Origin: an uncultured Bacilli bacterium
GTDB lineage: Bacteria; Bacillota_I; Bacilli_A; RF39; UBA660
Reading direction: 5' to 3'
NCBI GenBank assembly: GCA_947628075.1
Contig: CANQYF010000017.1
Span: forward strand, 1 to 18,391
DNA: 18,391 nucleotides
Below the pieces are notes generated by a model, which worked only from the letters and a program-made list of their open reading frames with translations, was not told the origin of the DNA and ran no database searches. Position numbers and translations under genes: made by a program. Below, piece after piece: positions 7,471 through 14,073 of this stretch (positions within the stretch are counted from its first letter, which is position 1; each line of letters starts with the position of its first letter).

Positions 7471-7764
7471 GCTTAGTAAAATAATATAGTTAATAAGTAT
7501 ATCTAGTAGTTATTATTTTATAATAATGTTGATATATTTAAAGATTATATTATATAGTAAATAAATTATTTGAAAGAGAATAATCTTATCTGCGCTAAGC
7601 AAAAACAATTGTTTATTGAGAAAGAAAACTCTAAAGATAAGCGATTCACGCCCAATACTGATAATATTTGGTTAATATTTAAAATTATGGAGAGTAATTT
7701 TAAATGATGTGATGAGTTATTCAAAACTAGAAATAGCTATTTTATCAGAGTAGTTATTTTTTTT
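7471..7764 (+). ncRNA. Candidate structured non-coding RNA, about 290 nt, class unknown
   Basis: This gene-free stretch has its own promoter (7436-7464) and its own terminator, and the next gene has a separate promoter. Perfect or near-perfect dyads suggest a three-way junction. TTGCTTAG (7469-7476) pairs with CTAAGCAA (7595-7602). Inside are a long hairpin (7494-7503 with 7531-7540, then TTATTAT/ATAATAA at 7510-7526) and AAGATTAT/ATAATCTT (7541-7548/7580-7587). Downstream are TTTAAAATTA/TAATTTTAAA (7678-7687/7695-7704) with purine loop TGGAGAG, and the terminator. The few GC-rich patches (around 7591-7600 and 7640-7653) stand out in an AT-rich setting. I see no tmRNA, RNase P, SRP, T-box or known riboswitch signature; 6S RNA cannot be excluded. 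If real, the transcript may also be processed. Confidence 0.55.
7731..7764 (+). terminator. Terminator of the candidate RNA gene
   Basis: AAATAGCTA (7731-7739) pairs with TAGTTATTT (7751-7759) with one G-U, loop of 11, and runs into eight T residues (7757-7764). An alternative outer pairing AACTA/TAGTT is possible. Confidence 0.65.
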
Positions 7765-7784
7765 AATTTTTTTTATTAATTTTC

Positions 7785-7813
7785 TTGACCAATTTATTTA
7801 TATATAGTATTAT
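7785..7813 (+). promoter_or_regulatory. Promoter of the small gene at 7838
   Basis: TTGACC (7785-7790) and TATTAT (7808-7813) are separated by 17 bases, directly upstream of GAGGGTG and the ATG at 7838. It makes this gene independent of the RNA unit before it. Confidence 0.65.
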
Positions 7814-7837
7814 TAAATTAAATAGAGGGTGTAAGAA

Positions 7838-8194
7838 ATGAATAGTAACAAAGAAGTATTAAAGTACTGTCCAAATTATTATAACATCGTCAATTTTGAT
7901 TTTAGTGAAAATGATTTAATAAGTGAGAAACTTATTAGTATATATAAAAGTTATATATTTTCTATTAATTTAAATAATCGTGAAGATATAGAACTAGTAG
8001 AAGAGTTAGATCACGTACTAGGAAATTATTTACATGATTATTTATTTAGAAGCACTTTACAAAAAGAAATTGTAACAGTTAAAGTGAAGAAGGATAATAA
8101 TATTTTAAAAAGTTTAGTCGAAAATATAATTAAAATATTTACAAATTATGAAGAATATACAACTCGAAAAATATATTTAAGTAAATGGATTTAA
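7838..8194 (+). CDS. Hypothetical small protein
   Basis: I do not recognise this 118-residue protein. It looks cytoplasmic: no signal peptide or membrane helix, mixed charge, and probably all-helical (helices around residues 26-45, 50-68 and 84-100). It begins MNSNKEVLKYCPNYYN and contains the acidic stretch NREDIELVEELDHVLGNY. Start ATG 7838 has a clear ribosome site (GAGGGTG) and the gene has its own promoter and terminator, so it is very likely expressed. It lies between a candidate structured RNA and the end of the germination operon; neither neighbour proves a role. Confidence 0.7.
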   Translation: MNSNKEVLKYCPNYYNIVNFDFSENDLISEKLISIYKSYIFSINLNNREDIELVEELDHVLGNYLHDYLFRSTLQKEIVTVKVKKDNNILKSLVENIIKIFTNYEEYTTRKIYLSKWI

Positions 8195-8217
8195 AAAGAT
8201 AAATTAATATCTTTTTT
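8193..8217. terminator. Bidirectional terminator between the small gene and gerB
   Basis: AAAAAGATA (8193-8201) and TATCTTTTT (8208-8216) form a perfect nine-pair stem with loop AATTAA. T-runs follow on both strands, so it can stop transcription from both convergent genes. Confidence 0.8.
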
Positions 8218-9239
8218 TAATTTCTTAATTTTTTAGATTTTTTAAGATAGATAAGAAAAGTTACAAAGATTAAGAAGAATACAAATAAAATTGCTGGATA
8301 ACAGTAGATAAGAGTAATAATATAACGATAATTAGATCCAATTATACAGATTGATAAAAATATTAATAAACCTAAGACAGCAGTATAGCTAATTGGGCGG
8401 AATTTTTTAGGTAAAGTACATTTAATACTCGTTACTAATATAGATAAAGTTATAAATAAATCAAAATACCAAATAAATGTCGCAATGTTTTCAATATTCT
8501 CAATAAAATCTAAAATTTTTATTTGTTTTAAAACAGCATATTCTGGAAAACTATATATTTTAATAAGTGGCTCTCCTAAACAGATAATATCAAAGAATAG
8601 CATTCCAAAAGAAACAAAAGAAGCAAGAAGATAATCTTTTAAATCATCTTTAAAAGAATTATTAGAGTAATTAATTGTTATTATTTGAGGAACACTACTA
8701 ATAATGGCATAAATTAAGGCAGATTCGATAACATTAAAGGTTTTAGTACTAAGAACGGGTGTTAAATTATTAAAATCAACATATTTGGTTAATAATAAAC
8801 TATAAACTACTATGATTATAATAATTATGGGACAAAGGAGATTACTAAGAGTTTCTAAAGTCCTTTTTTCTTTTAAGGAAATATAAACTGCCAGTAATAA
8901 GAAAGGTAAAATTACTAAAATTTTAGGGGTATAAAGAAGATAAAAGGAATTAACAAATAAAGGAAGTAAAATAAGAATTACGGAAGCTAAAAAGATATAG
9001 AAAATTAAAAGAATTAAAAGATAAAATTTACCAAGATTAGTTTTTTTAAGTGTCTCTCTAATATCTTTCCCTCTAAAAAAATCTTTAATTCCTTTATAAA
9101 TATAAAGAATAATAATTCCTAGTAAAGTGCCTAAAAGAACAGAAATCCAAGCATCTTTTCCGGATAGTTTAAAAAGAATAAAGAAACCAATTCCAAACAT
9201 AGAGAAGCGAGAGACAAAATAGGTTAATTTGTTTTTCAT
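8217..9239 (-). CDS. gerAB: Spore germination protein GerB family (GerAB/APC-type permease subunit)
   Basis: The B subunit of a Ger-type germinant receptor sits in the inner spore membrane and is thought to form the ligand-binding transporter-like part. The 340-residue protein has ten hydrophobic segments, from FGIGFFILFKL (residues about 15-25) to the last helix before the basic tail KKSKKLRN, the layout of the GerAB/APC family. The stretch YSFPEYAVLKQIKILDF followed by ENIATFIWYFDLF is typical of the family's seventh-eighth helix region. Length is slightly short of the usual about 365 residues but no domain appears missing. Its ATG overlaps the gerC stop by four bases (ATGA), implying coupling. 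It is the last gene of the operon. Confidence 0.9.
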   Translation of the reverse strand: MKNKLTYFVSRFSMFGIGFFILFKLSGKDAWISVLLGTLLGIIILYIYKGIKDFFRGKDIRETLKKTNLGKFYLLILLIFYIFLASVILILLPLFVNSFYLLYTPKILVILPFLLLAVYISLKEKRTLETLSNLLCPIIIIIIVVYSLLLTKYVDFNNLTPVLSTKTFNVIESALIYAIISSVPQIITINYSNNSFKDDLKDYLLASFVSFGMLFFDIICLGEPLIKIYSFPEYAVLKQIKILDFIENIENIATFIWYFDLFITLSILVTSIKCTLPKKFRPISYTAVLGLLIFLSICIIGSNYRYIITLIYCYPAILFVFFLIFVTFLIYLKKSKKLRN

Positions 9240-10306
9240 TGTATCACCTCAAAAATAAATCCTTTGGTATTAATCTTTAAATCATTATTAACTTTTATTT
9301 GCGCAGTTTTCCATAAACCTTTATTTTCCTTACGATATTTTTTATAGTATATCTCTTGTAATCCTAAAATATCACTTTCATTTTCTTGTAATTTTTTAAT
9401 AAACTCGATAATTTGCTTTTTAATTAACTCACTGAAATCATTATCTAATTTCTGATATGTTTTTTCATCTTTTAAATCAAAATTAGGGTTATTTTCCACA
9501 ATTTTTCCTTCTAACTTAATATTTAATTCAATTAAATCATGAGAAACATTAATATCAGATGACGAATGACTAATATTAATAGCTAATGTTTTACCATCAT
9601 ATTCTTTGATAAAGATTGCTGAATAAATAGAATTTTCTATTAAATTATAAATCATTGATTCATCTTTAGTTAAAGTATTTTGATAGTTATAACCTTTAAA
9701 AATATAGAAATTATTTAAAGCAATTTCATTATTTAAAAGACTTATAGAACTTAAAACTACATCACAATTTTTACTAATAAATTTTGCTAAAACTTTTTGA
9801 TAAACATCATCGATTGCGAGATTATTATTAAATTTTTCATTATTAATTAAGTTCATAATTAAATCACTGACAACGGGATTATTATCATCATTGTGTTTAA
9901 GAATAGTATTAGGGCTAACCCCATTTGTTACAATGGGAATAAATTCATCTCTAATATTGATATCACGAATTAAATAATCAATTATTTTATCTATTTCACC
10001 ATTAATTATTGCTTCACTTAATAGACAGACTCTTAAATGAGCAAAATATGGTTTTTTTCCAACTTTATAATTGGTATTAACAAAAGCATCAGCTAAAGTT
10101 TGGCCATGCCCCTCTACAGTATAACTAAGCATAGTCGTGTTATTTTCGGTTTTAGTGTCATTAAGTATTTCATAAGTTAAATAAAATTCATTATCAATAT
10201 AATCGATACCTAACCCGGTAATTATTGCTAAATTATTTAATTCTATATTGTCATAACAGCCAGTTAAAAAGAACACTAATGTAATTAATATTATTATTTT
10301 TTTCAT
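9236..10306 (-). CDS. gerAC: Ger(x)C family spore germination lipoprotein
   Basis: The C subunit of the germinant receptor is a lipoprotein anchored to the outer face of the inner spore membrane. The 356-residue sequence begins with a lipoprotein signal (MKKIIILITLVFFLTGC) with lipobox LTGC and acylated Cys17. It continues with the family's hallmark CYDNIELNNLAIITGLGIDY, corresponding to the GCWDxxEINxLAIVxGxGID pattern. The C-terminal domain (roughly residues 210-356), including a LIKKQIIEFIKKLQENESDILGL-like helix and an edge strand KINTKGFIFEV, matches the GerAC C-terminal fold. It lies seven bases after gerA and overlaps gerB by four. The order A-C-B occurs in many clostridial and bacillar receptor operons. 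Confidence 0.92.
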   Translation of the reverse strand: MKKIIILITLVFFLTGCYDNIELNNLAIITGLGIDYIDNEFYLTYEILNDTKTENNTTMLSYTVEGHGQTLADAFVNTNYKVGKKPYFAHLRVCLLSEAIINGEIDKIIDYLIRDINIRDEFIPIVTNGVSPNTILKHNDDNNPVVSDLIMNLINNEKFNNNLAIDDVYQKVLAKFISKNCDVVLSSISLLNNEIALNNFYIFKGYNYQNTLTKDESMIYNLIENSIYSAIFIKEYDGKTLAINISHSSSDINVSHDLIELNIKLEGKIVENNPNFDLKDEKTYQKLDNDFSELIKKQIIEFIKKLQENESDILGLQEIYYKKYRKENKGLWKTAQIKVNNDLKINTKGFIFEVIQ

Positions 10307-10313
10307 AATCTCC

Positions 10314-11720
10314 TCAACTCATTCTAGTTAAATTTTTATCAGTTATTAAATTACTTCTTTTTTTATTATTAATATCTTTTCTTTTTAAAATAGTTTTAAA
10401 GAAATATTCTTTATTAAATGGGGCAATCGGAGCAAAATATGGTGCATTTAATGAATTTATTGAAATAACATTTATTAAAAATAAACTGAAAGCAATGAAA
10501 ATACCGTATAAGCCAAAGAATGCTGCTAAAAAGAGAAAAACATAGCGGTAGCATCTTAAAGCATTACTTATTTCTAGTTCCGTAAATATTAAGCTAGAAA
10601 TAAATGTAAAGGAAGTAATTATAATAGCAATTGGTGATACAATACCAGCGTTAACAGCGGCTTCACCAATGATTAAGGCTCCTAAAATGGAAATAGCGGA
10701 TCCAAAGTTAGAGGGAAATCTTAAATCACTTTCCCTTAAAATATCACAAATAATTAAGAGAATTAATAACTCAACTATACTAGGAAAAGGAACTCCGGCT
10801 GATTGCATACTAAAATTAATTAATAAAGTGGCAGGAATTGTCTCTTGGTTATAGTTAACTGTGGCAATAAAAATGCCCGGTGTCGCAATGGATAGGATAA
10901 AGCAAAAAGCTCTCAATATTTTTACAAAGCCCACGTTTACACTTTTTACATAATTATCATTAACAGGATTAATAAAGTCCGCTAAAAAAGTTGGTAAAAT
11001 TATAACAAAAGGGGATGTATCTAAAAATAAAATAATTTTTCCTTCTAAAAGACTATAAGCTGCCGCATCTGGTCTTTCTGTTCTTCTAATTGTGGGAAAA
11101 ACAGTTCTATTTTCACTTTCTAAATAATGAATAATCGTGGCAATATCGATAACGCCATCGACATCAATTTTTTCTAATTTTTCTTTAATTAATTTAACGT
11201 TTTCTAAATCAGCTACATCTTCTAAATAGCTAATATTAATAGTAGTTTTAGTTTTTCTTCCAATAGTAAGTTCAACACTTTTTAAAGTATTAGTTTTAAT
11301 TCTTCTTTTTACAAGACCAATATTAGTTTGAATACTTTCATTAAATGAATCTTCTGGGCCTAGAAGAGAAGGCTCTCTAGTGGATGGTGATATACTTCTA
11401 TTTAAATCACCCCTTACTTCAATGGCAATTACTTTTTTATCACTTATAACTACCGCAAAACCACTGGTTAAATAATATTCGATTTGATCATAATTTTTGA
11501 TAATAATGGTATTGGGGCCAGGTACATTACTATTTATATCATTGATGTTTTTATGTAAAGTGATGTTTTTTAAAATATAATCATTAATTTTATCACTAGA
11601 GCATACTGTTTCTAAAAAAACCACATATATACTTTTAATAAGATTGATTTTTATTTCTTTAATCTTAAAATCAGGTATATCTTTAAATTCTTTTTGTAAT
11701 CTAGTTATAATTTTATTCAT
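10314..11720 (-). CDS. gerAA: Spore germination protein GerA family (GerAA subunit)
   Basis: The A subunit of the germinant receptor combines a cytosolic N-terminal domain with a membrane domain and takes part in the ion-release step of germination. Highly conserved family blocks are present: the REPSLLGPEDSFNES segment, NIGLVKRRIK, the TKTTINISYLEDVAD segment, FPTIRRTERPDAAAYSLLEG, and the membrane block NFGSAISILGALIIGEAAVN. Five or six hydrophobic segments follow residue about 230, then a basic cytoplasmic tail. Length (468 aa) is normal. The start is uncertain: ATG 11720 is preceded by AGTGAT at a normal distance, while ATG 11726 and GTG 11729 are also in frame. It is the first gene of gerA-gerC-gerB and diverges from a carboxypeptidase gene with about 70 bases between. 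Confidence 0.93.
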   Translation of the reverse strand: MNKIITRLQKEFKDIPDFKIKEIKINLIKSIYVVFLETVCSSDKINDYILKNITLHKNINDINSNVPGPNTIIIKNYDQIEYYLTSGFAVVISDKKVIAIEVRGDLNRSISPSTREPSLLGPEDSFNESIQTNIGLVKRRIKTNTLKSVELTIGRKTKTTINISYLEDVADLENVKLIKEKLEKIDVDGVIDIATIIHYLESENRTVFPTIRRTERPDAAAYSLLEGKIILFLDTSPFVIILPTFLADFINPVNDNYVKSVNVGFVKILRAFCFILSIATPGIFIATVNYNQETIPATLLINFSMQSAGVPFPSIVELLILLIICDILRESDLRFPSNFGSAISILGALIIGEAAVNAGIVSPIAIIITSFTFISSLIFTELEISNALRCYRYVFLFLAAFFGLYGIFIAFSLFLINVISINSLNAPYFAPIAPFNKEYFFKTILKRKDINNKKRSNLITDKNLTRMS

Positions 11721-11740
11721 ATGCATCACTATTTGTATTA

Positions 11741-11757
11741 TTGGCAACTTTTACCAA
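11741..11757. promoter_or_regulatory. Inverted repeat between divergent gerA and carboxypeptidase genes
   Basis: TTGGCAA-CTT-TTACCAA is a 7-3-7 inverted repeat with one mismatch. It sits about 20 bases before gerA and 35 before the opposite gene, where a regulator or sporulation sigma factor could act on both. No consensus SigG promoter was convincing; a weak TGTATT-16-CAATAAT on the minus strand is the nearest match. Confidence 0.3.
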
Positions 11758-11791
11758 ATAATACATCTAATTATATTAAGGTGACTAAAAT

Positions 11792-12340
11792 ATGGATTAT
11801 TTAATACTTGTAAATAATAAAAAGCCTATTAATCCAAAATATATACCTGATAATTTAAGAAAAATGCCAGGAAAATTTTATCGCAAACATCCCATTTATT
11901 TAGATAAATCGACTCTTAAACAAGCTAAAAAGTTATTAAAAAATATGACTTTGGATTTAAAACAAAACTATATTATTATAAGTGGTTATCGCCCTTATTT
12001 AATGGAGTATTTTTTAGTATGTGATTTGTTGAAAAAAGAGTCTTTTTTAACAAAATATCCCTTACCTGGTTTTTCGGAACATCAAACTGGTTTAGCATTA
12101 GATATTGGAATTTATCAAAATAATAAATTTAAAATGCTAACTTACCATAATCAAAAAGAAATAACTTGGTTAGATAATAATGCTTATAAATATGGCTTTA
12201 TAGTTCGCTATCCCCAAGATAAAGAGAAAATAACGGATTATACTTATATGCCTTGGCATTTAAGATATGTGGGTATGAAAGCAGAAATAATGCATAAATA
12301 TAATTTAACTTTAGAAGAATATAAAAAGATGTTTAGCTAA
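11792..12340 (+). CDS. M15-type D-alanyl-D-alanine carboxypeptidase (VanY-like), altered catalytic motif
   Basis: The zinc D,D-carboxypeptidase fold of peptidase family M15B is supported by SGYRP (64-68), the metal motif SEHQTGLALDI with H97 and D104, and PWHLRYVG with the third ligand H156. In the family the sequence before this histidine is normally ExWH, with Glu as catalytic base; here residue 153 is Met (YMPWH, codon ATG at 12248-12250), so activity may be lost or altered. The protein is 182 residues and lacks any signal peptide or membrane anchor, unlike most VanY-type enzymes, so it may act in the cytoplasm or in the mother cell. AAGGTGA precedes ATG 11792. It is divergent from gerA; a role in spore cortex or wall precursor trimming is only a guess. 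Confidence 0.8.
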   Translation: MDYLILVNNKKPINPKYIPDNLRKMPGKFYRKHPIYLDKSTLKQAKKLLKNMTLDLKQNYIIISGYRPYLMEYFLVCDLLKKESFLTKYPLPGFSEHQTGLALDIGIYQNNKFKMLTYHNQKEITWLDNNAYKYGFIVRYPQDKEKITDYTYMPWHLRYVGMKAEIMHKYNLTLEEYKKMFS

Positions 12341-12350
12341 TATCTTTTTA
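12323..12350 (+). terminator. Terminator after the carboxypeptidase gene
   Basis: AAAAAGAT (12323-12330) pairs with ATCTTTTT (12342-12349), with an extra G-U. The stop codon is in the loop. A competing hairpin, TTTAGCTAA (12332-12340) with TTAGCTAAA (12353-12361), would disrupt it. Confidence 0.5.
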
Positions 12351-12364
12351 AATTAGCTAAATTA

Positions 12365-12373
12365 TGATATATT
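12365..12373 (+). promoter_or_regulatory. Extended -10 element adjacent to the rlmD start
   Basis: TGATATATT fits an extended -10 (TGnTATATT). Transcription would begin near 12380, at or one base before the ATG at 12381, which would give a leaderless mRNA. No clear -35 is visible. Confidence 0.4.
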
Positions 12374-12380
12374 TATACAT

Positions 12381-13577
12381 ATGAATATAGAAGTTATTAA
12401 ATTTGATAATTTAGGAAGAGGAATAGGGTATATTAATAATAAAATTATTTTTATTCCGAAAAGTGTTCCTGGTGATATTTTAAAAGTAGATATTACTTTA
12501 GAAAAAAAGAATTATTTAGAGGGTAAAATAGTGGAAATTATTAAACCATCTAAATTAAGACAAAAAGTAATATGTCCTTATTTTGATAATTGTGGGGGTT
12601 GTGATTTATTACAAATATCTTATACAGAAAATTTAGAATATAAATTAAAAAAAATAAATGATATTTTAAATAAAAATCAAATTACTTATCAGGTAAAAGA
12701 TATAATAAAATCTGATGAAAGATATAATTATCGAAATAAAATAAATTTAAAAGTTAAAGATGGTATTATTGGTTTTTTTGCAAGTAAAAGTCATCAAATT
12801 ATTGAAATAAAAAACTGTTATTTATGTCAAAAAGCGATAAATGAGATTTTAAAAGATTTGCACGTTTTAGAAGTAAATAATGGGGCGATTACTATAAGAT
12901 GTAATTATAATGAAGAAGTATTATTAATAATAGATACTGTAGACGAATTAAAAAATATAGATGTATTATTAAATAATCATAAAATAGTAGGTATAATAAA
13001 AAATAATGAATGTATATATGGAAGTAATTTTTTTGTGGATAAAATAGGTTCTTATTTATTTAAAGTAAGTTATGATTCCTTTTTTCAAATAAATCCATTT
13101 GTTTGTGAAAAATTGTTTTTAGAAATAGGTAAAAATATTGTTAATTCTTCCAAAGTTTTAGATTTATATTGTGGAGTAGGAAGTTTAACTTTAGTAGCGG
13201 CCACAAATGCCCAAAATGCTTTTGGTGTAGAAATTGTAGAAAACGCTATTAATGACGCTAATACAAATAAAGCTCTTAATAAAATAGAAAATATTAATTT
13301 TCTTTGTGCCGATACTAAAAATGTTATTGATAAAATAAATAAAGATTATAATACGATAATTTTAGATCCTCCAAGAAGTGGGGTCATAAAAGAAATATTA
13401 GATAAAATTATGGAAGAGAAAATTGCTAAAATCATTTATATATCCTGTGACCCTAATACATTAGTAAGAGATTTAAAAATTTTAGAAAAAAATTATGAAA
13501 TAAAAAAATTTATTTTATTAGATATGTTTGCAAATTGTGAACATGTTGAAAGTCTATGTGTTTTAAAACTGCGATAA
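12381..13577 (+). CDS. rlmD: 23S rRNA (uracil-C5)-methyltransferase, RlmD/RlmCD type
   Basis: This SAM-dependent RNA methyltransferase of the TrmA/RlmC/RlmD family makes 5-methyluridine in 23S rRNA. A TRAM domain occupies residues 1-55 (IGYINNKIIFIPKSVPGD). Iron-sulfur ligands follow the family spacing: C65, C71 and C74 (CPYFDNCGGC), and most likely C146. The SAM site is LDLYCGVGSLT (261-270), the DPPRSG motif is at 329-334, the catalytic Cys is C356 (SCDPNTLVRDL) and the general base is E390 (CEHVES). In Bacillus a single enzyme of this family (RlmCD) modifies both U747 and U1939; whether that holds here is not known. Length 398 is slightly short but complete. No Shine-Dalgarno sequence precedes the ATG, and an extended -10 lies seven bases before it. 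Confidence 0.9.
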   Translation: MNIEVIKFDNLGRGIGYINNKIIFIPKSVPGDILKVDITLEKKNYLEGKIVEIIKPSKLRQKVICPYFDNCGGCDLLQISYTENLEYKLKKINDILNKNQITYQVKDIIKSDERYNYRNKINLKVKDGIIGFFASKSHQIIEIKNCYLCQKAINEILKDLHVLEVNNGAITIRCNYNEEVLLIIDTVDELKNIDVLLNNHKIVGIIKNNECIYGSNFFVDKIGSYLFKVSYDSFFQINPFVCEKLFLEIGKNIVNSSKVLDLYCGVGSLTLVAATNAQNAFGVEIVENAINDANTNKALNKIENINFLCADTKNVIDKINKDYNTIILDPPRSGVIKEILDKIMEEKIAKIIYISCDPNTLVRDLKILEKNYEIKKFILLDMFANCEHVESLCVLKLR

Positions 13578-13581
13578 GCCC

Positions 13582-13842
13582 TTATATAAAAAAGAGAAAA
13601 TCAACCCAACTTTACAAGAGTTTAGTCGAAGAGGAATTTATAGAATGAAACAATTTTATGAAACTTACAAAGATGATGAAATTGTCGCGCCCCTAGCGCG
13701 ACAATTAAACTGGACTAACAATGTATTAATTTTATCTAGATCAAAATTCAATGAAGAAAGAGAATTTTATATTAAAATCACAAATAAAGAGTTTATTATG
13801 AAAATCTGTTTCCTTTTTAACGAAAAAATGTTAAGATTTTAG
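13582..13842 (+). pseudogene. Fragment of a YhcG-family (DUF1016, PDDEXK) nuclease gene
   Basis: An open stretch without its own start encodes LQEFSRRGIYRMKQFYETY and, further on, LNWTNNVLILSRSKFNEE and REFYIKITNKE. This matches the N-terminal domain of YhcG/DUF1016 proteins (the usual pattern is SRRxLxRMxQFYxxY, then QLSWTxxLxILSK, then EEREFYIxLxIKE). The match stops abruptly after about 65 residues, the frame ends at 13842, and the C-terminal nuclease domain is absent. An internal ATG (13645) could start a 65-residue peptide, but it has no good ribosome site. A GC-rich 11-base inverted repeat (13680-13706) lies inside. I read it as a decayed remnant of an accessory nuclease gene. Confidence 0.65.
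13680..13706. repeat. GC-rich perfect inverted repeat inside the nuclease remnant
   Basis: AATTGTCGCGC (13680-13690) and GCGCGACAATT (13696-13706) are perfect complements around loop CCCTA. It encodes EIVAPLARQL in the remnant frame. No T-run follows on either strand, so it is not a standard terminator. Confidence 0.7.
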
Positions 13843-13911
13843 TTAGAAAGGGAACACATTAAACTCATAAACTATTAAAAATTCATGAAAAAAAATAATG
13901 ACTAAATAGAA

Positions 13912-14001
13912 ATGATATCTCTTTTTGATATAAAAACTAATGTATAAGATATTGAGAGAACTATTTGTGATATTGTACTAGAAGTAAAAACAAAAATTTA
14001 A
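13912..14001 (+). pseudogene. Probable remnant of an AbiEi-type (type IV antitoxin) gene
   Basis: In one frame the DNA reads MISLFDIKTNV, a TAA stop at 13945-13947, then DIERTICDIVLEVKTK. AbiEi-family antitoxin/regulator proteins carry a segment of the form (K/V)xxYDxERTICDIxR; here the stop stands where the Tyr codon would be (TAA for TAT). The piece is only about 30 residues and lacks the winged-helix N-terminus, so it cannot be functional. Identification rests on this short motif and is tentative; no AbiEii-type toxin gene is nearby. Confidence 0.35.
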
Positions 14002-14026
14002 GCAAACTGACAAAATATGTTAAAAT
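13998..14026 (+). promoter_or_regulatory. Candidate promoter of the unknown two-gene operon
   Basis: TTAAGC (13998-14003) and an extended -10 TGTTAAAAT (14018-14026) have a 17-base spacer and lie about 48 bases before the GTG start at 14074. The same TGTTAAAAT stands before deoD. Confidence 0.45.
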
Positions 14027-14073
14027 TATGAAAATGGAAAAGAAAGCAAGTTAAATAGTGAGGTGTTATTATA

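Noticed and set aside
7585..7641. Alternative pairing CTTATC/GATAAG that would compete with the inner stem, as in a riboswitch
   Set aside because: Six A-T-rich pairs over a long distance arise easily here, and the downstream gene has its own promoter, so a cis-switch is less likely than a stand-alone RNA.
7727..7736. CTAGAAATAG, identical to the linker loop of engineered Cas9 guide RNAs
   Set aside because: It is ten bases, part of the terminator region, with no tracr-like pairing partner, CRISPR repeats or cas genes nearby; chance match in AT-rich DNA.
11720..11790. SigG-type promoter for gerA
   Set aside because: The best match (TGTATT and CAATAAT, 16 apart) departs from the usual CATnnTA -10; too weak to annotate.
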